From NCBI GenBank assembly GCA_911728435.2, contig OU452208.1, positions 1,612,001 through 1,676,000 on the forward strand: a stretch of 64,000 nucleotides of DNA, in the 5' to 3' direction. A program made the position numbers and the translations under genes. The notes beneath the pieces are model-generated. The model saw only the letters and a list, made by a program, of their open reading frames with translations. It searched no databases and was not told the DNA's origin. This document shows, piece by piece, positions 56,041 to 64,000 of the stretch. This stretch comes from Apoderus coryli. Lineage: Eukaryota > Arthropoda > Insecta > Coleoptera > Attelabidae. Position 1 is the first letter of the stretch, and each line of letters opens with the position of its first letter.

Positions 56041-57000
56041 TTTGAAAATCAAAATCGTATTTTTTCTTTTATTTTTTCTTTTTTATTAATTTCAAAGTAC
56101 ACTAAATCAAATAGTATATTAAGTATTGAGAACAGTAAGTGTAGTTTACCGATCGACGACAATGTTTGGCCAAAATTGGAGGAGATCGGTAAACTACTTA
56201 CTGTTTGAGATGCTTATACTATTTTTTGTACGATCGAAATAGCTGAAATTGCAATTTTATTATTTTTAATAATTAATATTTTCAATTAAATACAAATTCA
56301 GGTTAGCTGAATACCCTCTACAAAGTTGCAGTTGAACGTTGTCATGGAACTAATTGTTATTGTTATGATTGTTATCGTATTTTTTATGTCATGTATTTGT
56401 CAAAACTTATTTAAATAAGTATTATTATTGAAAATGAGTGACTTTGAATGTAAATCTCTTGATGAAGCATGGAATGTTGGAATAGCCGCTATAATTCCAG
56501 AGAACGGTATGAAAATGCTTATAAAAGTTCATACTTAATGCCGTTTAATATACAATTTAAAAATCAAAATAATGACGTCAGCATAAATGCGCAATGATAT
56601 ACCGTCGTGAATTTACTTACCGTTCTCTGAACGGTAAGTGAATTACTTACCGTCGTGTTTGGGTTGTCAGCCAGTAAATGTCACTTACTGTCATAAAGAC
56701 AGACACGGTAAACAATCAAAAAAGGTCGGTCGTACAAAAACGTAAATTAAAGGAGAATAAGGTTATAAACTATATATAGACATTCACAGCAATACACAAT
56801 GCAAATAAAACTTGATGCAAGCTTGGACTTAAAATTGCATAGGGTATCATGAAATATCTCAACTTGATCCTGAGAAGCATTATAATTCCTTTTGCATTTT
56901 ATCGATGGGTTATACGCGTAATTTAACATTTTTAAATTAAAAATATACGGAGAAATTTTATAAATTTAATTTAACCAGATAATTTTTTTAAAATTAATTT
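56041..57000. other. Non-coding stretch with a cluster of CTTACCGT motifs
   Basis: Copies of (A)CTTACCGT, ACGGTAAG or close variants occur on both strands at about 56112, 56135, 56191, 56503, 56622, 56633, 56645, 56686 and 56706. They include an inverted pair GTAGTTTACCGATCG / GATCGGTAAACTAC (56120-56205). No ORF of note. Confidence 0.4.
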
Positions 57001-59230
57001 AGTCCCACTCCGAAGTAACGTCATGGTCATATTTTTAACACTAAAGAATTTCACGAAGACTAGTCCAGGTTTCAATTTGCGAAGTCAAACATCTATACAA
57101 CGGAAATCAGGGGTAGTACTTTCGACAGTAAATCTAGAACAAATCTCAGTAAAATGCTTGCCAGCCACAATGGACCCAATAGGTGCTGTTTTTAATGCAT
57201 CGGTGCCGATTTCATATACAAAAATTTCTAAGTATCCTCCATGGTTTTCGGGTGATATTGTTCGCAGCATCAAATTGAAGTCTAAACTATGGAAAAAATA
57301 TAAAACATCCGGGGATCCTCAATTTTTCAATGATTTTAGAGTTCTGCGTCACAATATAAAAATTGAGGTGAGTTCCTCTTACAGGGTGTACTTGCGTGAT
57401 GCTGAGCGTAGATTGAATAGTGATCCTAACAAGTTGTGGTATTTTGTCAATTCCAGAAGCAAATCTGGGCGATTGCCTAGTAGTATGACTTACAGTGGTA
57501 ATAATATTGATGATCCGCAGGAACTTGTGAATAAATTTGCGGAATTTTTCAACACTTCATACGTTGCATCTCAGGCATTTGATATTGATCAGGGATTGTT
57601 TGATGTTGTGAATGTGTCTCATTTACCGGATCGCGTGATTACTGAGACGGAGGTCTGTGGAGCTTTGAGAAGGTTAAAAGCTAAATTTACATCGGGTCCT
57701 GATGGTATGCCATCTTTTGCAATTAGCGATTGTACCACTGTGTTTGCTAAACCATTGTGTACAATATTCAATGTTTCTTTGCGATCGTGTAGTTTCCCCT
57801 CTGATTGGAAATCTTGTAGAGTAAGGCCGGTTCATAAGAAGGGAGATAAACAGGATATTTCAAATTATAGACCAATTTCCATACAGTCGTGTTTTTCTAA
57901 AGTTTTTGAATTGGTGCTGCATGATATTATTATGAGCCATGTTAGGCGTCAGATTTCATCGGTACAACATGGCTTTTTTCCCCGGTTGTTCTACGTCAAC
58001 TAATTTATTGGTTTTAACACAGTTTTTAACTGAGCGACTTGATAACGGGGGTCAGGTAGATGTAATCTACACTGATTTTTCTAAAGCCTTTGATAGACTT
58101 GATCATGGTATTCTACTGCGTAAACTGTGTCGTTATGGATTATCTTATAATTTACTGCTGCTTTTGAAGTCGTATCTGAAGGATAGGTTTCAGTATGTGG
58201 AAAGTCGAGGATTTCGTTCCGCAAATTTTAAAGTGTCATCTGGTGTTCCCCAGGGCTCTGTCTTTGGACCATTGTTGTTCCTGTGTTTTATCGATGATAT
58301 TTCTAGTGGCTTGACAAATAGTTTGTTATTATATGCTGACGACTTCAAAGTATATTCTGTCATTAATAGTACTGAAGATTGTTCTCATCTTCAGGACGAT
58401 TTAAATGTTGTATATGAGTGGTGTGTCCATAATAATCTTTATCTGAATATTGAGAAATGTTTTAGTGTTTCCTATACACGGAAAATAAACCATGTCTAAT
58501 TTTCATATTCTATGAATAATAGTCCATTAACAACTTGTGATGAGTTTAAAGATTTAGGTGTTTGGTTTGATGGTAAACTGAGCTTTACTAATCATTACAA
58601 TAATATAGTTTCAGCATCCTATAGATCTCTGGGTTTTATTGTTCGCAATTCGAAAGAGTTTGTGACACCTCAAACACTCATTGTTCTTTTCAACGCATTT
58701 GTCAGATCTAAACTGGAATATGCATCTGTAGTATGGAATCCTATGTATGCCATACATATAACTAATATTGAACGAATCCAGCGTCGTTTTGCCAAGTTGC
58801 TGTGGTTTCGGGTTGATGGGGTTTATCCATCCATTGGGTTTCCTCATGATATTCTACTAAACCGATTTAATCTAGTATCATTAAATACTCGGAGAGAATA
58901 TTCCGCTCTAGTATTGCTTTTTAAAATTATTAATGGACTTCTTGACTGTCCAGAGTTTTTAAGCCAGATTCCTTTTTGTGTCCTAAATCTACGTACACGT
59001 AATAACGGAATTGTAGTTTACTTTCCGGCCCCGCGTACTAATTTGTTGTTGCGTTCCCCTTTATATTTTATGTGCCATACTTGTAACTCTGTGCCCGAGC
59101 AAATTGATATTTTTAATTCAACTTTGTCTTGTATAAAAAATATATTTTTCAGAATATAAATTTAGTGTTAGATATTAAGAATTTACTGTAATTTTTTCTG
59201 CCCTTTAATTGGATTATTTATCTGTCCCCT
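57000..59230 (+). mobile_element. Jockey/CR1-like LINE, copy 2
   Basis: The longest RT-bearing LINE here, and the same family as 15085-16945 (shared protein and shared 3' word CTGCCCTTTAATTGGAT). It retains part of the linker before the RT. The 3' end at about 59230 runs directly into a tandem array. Disabling changes: a one-base gain in a T6C4 run near 57980 and a TAA at 58497. Confidence 0.85.
57023..59159 (+). pseudogene. LINE reverse transcriptase, copy 2, broken twice
   Basis: Frame 57023-58003 covers the pre-RT region (PPWFSGDIVRSIKLKSKLWK, NDFRVLRHNIKIEVSSSYRV) and the fingers (FTSGPDGMPSF, NYRPISIQSCFSKVFEL). Frame 57939-58499 holds FFPGCSTSTNLLVLTQFL, VIYTDFSKAFDRLDHGILL, SSGVPQGSVFGPLLFLCFID and LYADDFKVYSVI. 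Frame 58512-59159 has the thumb and C-terminus (DEFKDLGVWFDGKLSF, RSKLEYASVVWNPMYAI). The last two share a frame and are separated only by a TAA. Confidence 0.87.
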
Positions 59231-59348
59231 GTTGAAAATGCCAGATAGAACCATATAAAAAAAAATTTAATATGGATTAATACGGTTCATAGTGTGTATT
59301 TGAAACAGCAATTCCAAATTAAAAACATATTTGAAATAATTAGTATGA

Positions 59349-60920
59349 ATCAGGATTGCCCACTAGAACCTGTTTACATCTAGAACGGATTTAATATGGT
59401 TTTATAAGCAAATCCAAATGCAAAAGCTATTGGGATTAATTTGTAGTTATCAGTTTCTATCAGGATTGCCCAATAGAACCTGTTTACATTTAGAACGGAT
59501 TTAATATGGTTTTATAAGCAAATCCAAATGCAAAAGCTATAGGGATTAATTTGTATTTATCAGATTCTATCAGGATTGCCCAATAGAACCTGTTTACATT
59601 TAGAACGGATTTAATATGGTTTTATAAGCAAATCCAAATGCAAAAGCTATTGGGATTAATTTGTATTTATCAGATTCTATCAGGATTGCCCAATAGAACC
59701 TGTTTACATTTAGAACGGATTTAATATGGTTTTATAAGCAAATCCAAATACAAAAGCCATTGGGATTAAGTTGTAGTTATCAGTTTCTATCAGGATTGCC
59801 CAATAGAACCTGTTTACATTTAGAACGTTTTAATATGGTTTTATAAGCAAATCCATATGCAAAAGCTATAGGGATTAATTTGTATTTATCAGATTCTATC
59901 AGGATTGCCCAATAGAACCTGTTTACATTTAGAACGTATTTAATATGGTTTTATAAGCAAATCCAAAAGCTATTGGGATTAATTTGTATTTATCAGTTTC
60001 TATCAGGATTGCCCAATAGAACCTGTTTACATTTAGAACGGATTTAATATGGTTTTATAAGCAAATCCAAATGCAAAAGCTATTGGGATTAATTTGTAGT
60101 TATCAGTTTCTATCAGGATTGCCCACTAGAACCTGTTTACATTTAGAACGTTTTAATATGGTTTTATAAGCAAATCCAAATGCAAAAGCTATAGGGATTA
60201 ATTTGTATTTATCAGATTCTATCAGGATTGCCCAATAGAACCTGTTTACATTTAGAACGGATTTAATATGGTTTTATAAGCAAATCCAAATGCAAAAGCT
60301 ATTGGGATTAATTTGTATTTATCAGATTCTATCAGGATTGCCCAATAGAACCTGTTTACATTTAGAACGGATTTAATATGGTTTTATAAGCAAATCCAAA
60401 TACAAAAGCCATTGGGATTAAGTTGTAGTTATCAGTTTCTATCAGGATTGCCCAATAGAACCTGTTTACATTTAGAACGGATTTAATATGGTTTTATAAG
60501 CAAATCCAAAAGCTATTGGGATTAATTTGTATTTATCAGATTCTAGCAGGATTGCCAAATAAAACCTGTTTACATTTAGAACGGATTTAATATGGTTTTA
60601 TAAGCAAATCCAAATGCAAAAGCTATTGGGATTAATTTGTAGTTATCAGTTTCTATCAGGATTGCCCAATAGAACCTGTTTACATTTAGAACGGATTTAA
60701 TATGGTTTTATAAGCAAATCCAAATGCAAAAGCTATTGGGATTAATTTGTAGTTATCAGATTCAATCAGGATTGCCCACTAGAACCTGTTTACATTTAGA
60801 ACGGATTTAATATGGTTTTATAAGCAAATCCAAATGCAAAAGCTATTGGGATTCATTTGTAGTTATCAGATTCAATCAGGATTGCCCACTAGAACCTGTT
60901 TAAATCTAGAACGGATTTAA
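59349..60920. repeat. 110-bp tandem repeat array (minisatellite), about 14 units
   Basis: Units begin ATCAGGATTGCCCAATAGAA and are 109-110 bp, or 103-104 bp in copies with a 6-nt deletion. They start at about 59349, 59459, 59569, 59679, 59789, 59898 and so on to 60874. Variants recur along the array: AAATACAAAAGCCATTGGG at about 59747 and 60407, a shortened ACGTTTTAATATGG at about 59824 and 60149, and the 6-nt deletion at about 59961 and 60503. This points to block-wise duplication. A diverged lead-in starts at about 59240, right after the LINE end. Confidence 0.95.
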
Positions 60921-62208
60921 ATGTAAATCCCTGTATATTATTATAAATAAATTATAACTCTTCAATTTTGTTGAAAAACGTTAAGGTCTATAGTATTATA
61001 GAATTACTTACCTCTTCGTCGAATTAATTTTCATTTATTATTATTATTTTTTATATATGTCTAGAATTATTGTTTTAAAAAACCATAACTTTGGGATTTG
61101 TGGAAGCAAAAAACAGTCTGCACTCGGTTACATGTACTTTTTTTCTATTTTAAAATTACATGTCAATATTTATCTCAATGTTCACCTAAAACAAAATATA
61201 AAATATTAATAATACTTAATCGATGAGTAGAAACCAACCCAAAGATATCAAAATCATAATTCAATTATGTTTTATTTAGAACATATTAATAGTTCTTTGA
61301 GCTAACATATATTTTTTGTCATACATATATTATGTAAAATGATGAATACTAAATTTTTACGCGAAATTAATAATCATAATATACCTAATTATTTAATTTA
61401 TATCAGGCAAGTGTCTAGTCTTTTAAAATCACCACACTGGCGTAGGCGTAAAGAAGTTTAAAGACGTCTTGTCTTGGGTTTCAATAATAATCTGATTATG
61501 GAAATGTTTTAGAAGATATATATTGTGAACTAAATAAGTAGCTATTAAAGTTTTAGGGCTCCATAATATATTGCGCGGCTAAGTTTAATGAAAATTATTT
61601 TTGGAATGTTATCATAAATAAGTGTTTTAGGTCATTTTATACGTAAATAAGTACTTGTTGAACCAAATTTGGTAAACCATACTACTGAACATTTCTAAGT
61701 TCTGAACTTTTGGCAAAATAAAAAAAAACATAACTACCTAAAAATCTTACTGGGCTTGCCTGAAGACAGCAGATACACCACATAGCCACATAGTAAACTT
61801 GGTCTACATACGCGATATAAAATGAGTGCCTTAGAGAATCCCGTGAAAAGTGTATAAAACGGATAAAAAGTAAACCCAATATTTTTGTCGACTATAAAAT
61901 ACTAATAAAAAAAAAAGATGTTAGGACTTTTTTTATAGAAAAAATTATAACATAAAATTGTTATTGAATAATACTAACTTTCCGTTCCTCATGTCTTATT
62001 GTCTAAAATATCTTCACTCTCTACGTTTATTTCTTCAGAGGTTTCCGTATTCTCTTTGAATTATTTTTCATCCCATCTAAAAAAAATTTCAAGTCCATGA
62101 CTAACTTTTTGTGGAAAAGTTAGACATTGGAATATTAAAATATCAGTTATGAAAATACTGTTAAGCAGTTCATTACATAAACAATCCTTTTATTTAATTG
62201 GTACTTAC
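60921..62208. other. Non-coding, nothing recognised
   Basis: AT-rich sequence. The minus-strand frame 61682-61879 has no motif. Confidence 0.45.
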
Positions 62209-62337
62209 CACAGCTCTGCCGGGGCGCCCTATTAATATCGGATACCTTTATCCCAATCCAGGTATTTACTTTTGATAACTGGGTACGCATGGCGAATTCA
62301 TCAGTCCCTTTTTTAATTAAATAAAATGTTGTAATAT
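62209..62337 (-). other. Possible minus-strand exon, unrecognised
   Basis: Bounded on the minus strand by TTTTGTATTTTCAG and a strong GTAAGT. The open frame gives ITTFYLIKKGTDEFAMRTQL and SKVNTWIGIKVSDINRAPRQ. I do not recognise the protein. It may belong with the ORF at 63368-64000 as part of one antisense gene or transposon. Ordinary intron sequence can produce this by chance. Confidence 0.3.
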
Positions 62338-62518
62338 CTGAAAATACAAAACGAATCAGTTCCATGTATTGGCTTCAGATATGCCATCTAAATATGCCCA
62401 AACAGAAATAAAATTTGAATAAATAGGCCATTCTTACAGCGAGCGGTGTACAATTTTAATAGCAAAGTAAAAAACAAATGTCACCACAAATATGTTTTAT
62501 ATTAACGCCTTTATAGAG

Positions 62519-62555
62519 ACACGTTTCGAGAGTATAATACACTCATCATTGGCCT
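62519..62555 (-). ncRNA. Degenerate hammerhead-like motif
   Basis: Minus strand: ATGATGA (core C3 replaced by A), an imperfect stem, GAAA, CGTGTC. Loss of C3 predicts no activity. The downstream sequence GGCGTTAATATAAAACAT is not clearly related to copies A-C. Confidence 0.3.
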
Positions 62556-63112
62556 GCAGCAACCTAATGCTGGAAAACCTAACAATTAAACATTCACATT
62601 TCAATGCAGAACCTGTACTGGGGAGCATTTCAGAGTTTAAATGGTAAAACGTAAGTATTTACAATACAAACATTGTAATGTCCTCGGACAGGGTTCTTGT
62701 TAATTTTCCAGACTGAATAAAAGATATTATAATTAGGTGGATGAGACAGAAATGTACTTGAAGATTAATATTGAAATATAGAAAGAACAACAAATAAGTC
62801 CACAAACAAAACCTTAAATTGCAAACGTATAAGAATCATAGAACGGCAGACTTCTTATCGCACTGAATACAAAATTTGTTTAAAAACATTGCAAATAATA
62901 ATAAATTAAATTATTGGTGTGGAAATAAAATAAACTTCCTGAATTGGTTTTTTTAACTTTGTGTCATAAGGAAAATCTGCCTCATGATCATAATGAAACC
63001 TATAAAACGGTAGCAAGTGAGAACCCAAAAGTTCTATTTTAGTCATGATATCAATGATACTTGAACGTTCAAAATTATACGGTTTTCAAAATACCAAAGC
63101 TACCTTCTAAGG
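62556..63112. other. Non-coding, nothing recognised
   Basis: No ORF, repeat or element boundary was recognised. Confidence 0.45.
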
Positions 63113-63152
63113 AGAAACTGTGTTCTTGGTAAGGACCAAGAACACAGTTTCT
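63113..63152. repeat. Perfect 18-bp hairpin with a 4-nt loop
   Basis: AGAAACTGTGTTCTTGGT, loop AAGG, then its exact complement. No T run follows, and no element is known around it. Confidence 0.85.
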
Positions 63153-63367
63153 ACAAAAATAGCAAGCAAACATTTTATAAACTACTAAGTACTAGATGGA
63201 TAAAGCTAAATAATATGATTTCACTCTTACTTAGTTTTGAAACAACGTCGAAGACATTTTTTGCAACCATTGAACATTTAATAACTCATTTGTTGCTTTC
63301 AGTTGTTCCCTCAAATTATTTAGTCTCATTGGCTTTCGTGAATTTTCTTTCAGAATTTCCTCTGGGT

Positions 63368-64000
63368 TTAACATTTTAATTTTTTAATTAATCCTAGAAT
63401 GGGCCAAAACTGAATATTTGAACTATTAAACAACGGAATTCCGTCAATGTTAAAAGAAACTTCTATAAGATTTTCCAAATTTCCAATATATGTTTCCAAC
63501 AACCGATTTTTTATGTTCGATTCTAATCCCAAGTAACAAAATTCTCCATTATTTAAAACATTTACAACTCTATTTCTAGGAGTCTTTAATATTGTCCTAC
63601 TATCTAAGGGTAAGTTGGGGTGATGTTTAGATAAAAACTTTAGCATATCAGTAACAGCACATTTTGGAATGTTATGGTTTATAGTCCAGGGTATAACCCA
63701 AGATTTGAAATCAGTAAGAAAATCTGTATTTATTTCATTAAAGTCATTTATGGTATCCCTAACACCTGATATTATACTCAACTCATCTTCATCATAAATT
63801 GTATCTGTATCTACCTGATTAATTACATTTTTTTCTATTACACAATTGTTAGTATTATTAAAGCTGCTTCGAACAGTTTCTATATCATGTTGAGATTCCA
63901 AGCAAGAATTCGATCGAATTATCAAATTACAGACAGTATTATTATTATTTCTTACTTCAGCTAAAATATTATTTATGTCCTCCCGCACTCTTCGCTGCAA
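63368..64000 (-). CDS. Unrecognised ORF, partial, possibly transposon-derived
   Basis: The frame is open for 210 codons and runs off the window edge, so the start is unseen (the first triplet here is TTG). It is Asn/Asp-rich at the N-terminal side. It then has INHNIPKCAVTDMLKFLSKH, PNLPLDSRTILKTPRNRVVN, CYLGLESNIKNRLL and VSFNIDGIPLFNSSNIQFWP, ending ILGLIKKLKC. I recall INIDGLPLFKSS..FWPIL-type proteins as a multi-copy, uncharacterised family of arthropods and cnidarians, probably tied to DNA transposons, but I cannot name it. A 47-codon frame (MLNPEEILKENSRKPMRLNN...) overlaps its stop. It is antisense to TRPM. Confidence 0.45.
   Translation of the reverse strand: MQRRVREDINNILAEVRNNNNTVCNLIIRSNSCLESQHDIETVRSSFNNTNNCVIEKNVINQVDTDTIYDEDELSIISGVRDTINDFNEINTDFLTDFKSWVIPWTINHNIPKCAVTDMLKFLSKHHPNLPLDSRTILKTPRNRVVNVLNNGEFCYLGLESNIKNRLLETYIGNLENLIEVSFNIDGIPLFNSSNIQFWPILGLIKKLKC

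Noticed and set aside
15590..57990. Programmed frameshift in the LINE RT, because copies 1 and 2 both change frame after QHGFFP
   Set aside because: Copy 1 loses 11 bases there while copy 2 gains one base in a T6C4 run. The causes differ, so the shared position looks coincidental.
59349..60920. CRISPR-like regular array
   Set aside because: The whole 110-bp unit repeats with no unique spacers, in a eukaryotic intron setting. It is a minisatellite.
54306..64000. Further TRPM exons (C-terminal coiled coil)
   Set aside because: I looked for the DFEEQCIEEYF-type region and coiled-coil heptads on the + strand and found none, so the next exon must lie beyond the window.

Overview
This is animal nuclear DNA, most likely from an insect. 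It is AT-rich, with GT-AG introns and many arthropod-type transposable elements. One host gene spans most of it on the + strand. Ten exons with consistent splice phases and no internal stops encode about 592 residues of a TRPM-family (melastatin) cation channel: the last melastatin homology region, transmembrane segments S1-S6 with the pore, and the TRP helix. The upstream N-terminal homology regions and the C-terminal coiled coil are outside the window. The exons are at 3385, 6965, 10880, 17193, 35962, 43669, 43944, 44513, 47564 and 52254.

The introns are almost wholly made of nested mobile DNA. 1-3.3 kb: a foldback mariner-type MITE carrying a nested PIF/Harbinger remnant, then a SINE. 4.1-6.1 kb: a 5'-truncated LINE with RNase H. 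9.7-10.6 kb: a palindromic element with hammerhead-ribozyme-like motifs in both arms. 11.4-13.5 kb: an intact DD41D mariner. 13.9-14.3 kb: another palindrome. 15.1-16.9 kb: a LINE. 17.3-36 kb is one 18.6-kb intron with several LINE fragments, an internally deleted BEL/Pao element with matching LTRs (21.6-24.6 kb), an unexplained repeat-rich block (28.3-30.9 kb), a broken mariner and an R1-like fragment. 37.3-38.0 kb: a second palindromic hammerhead element. 38.3-40.8 kb: a Transib (RAG1-related) transposon with a 5-bp target duplication. 41-42.8 kb: a LINE. 45.1-47.55 kb: a third palindromic hammerhead element, ending 8 bp before the acceptor of the pore exon and itself holding a 1.85-kb repeat-filled insertion. 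48-49.5 kb: a LINE and a foldback. 49.5-51.8 kb: a second, broken mariner with a 152-bp hammerhead mini-element in its left inverted repeat. 52.4-64 kb, after the last exon: LINE fragments, a 110-bp tandem array (59.35-60.92 kb) and the edge of an unrecognised minus-strand ORF.

The most interesting system is the set of hammerhead-like motifs. Five well-formed units (counting both arms of a palindrome as one) and one poor one sit in compact, mostly palindromic retroelement-like units that resemble Penelope-like elements. At least three of these units share a 35-nt asymmetric tail and have 12-15 bp target duplications. Four motifs lie in the sense direction of the TRPM pre-mRNA. The Transib copy and the insertion beside the pore-exon splice site are the other highlights. 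All family assignments come from reading motifs and were not checked by database search.
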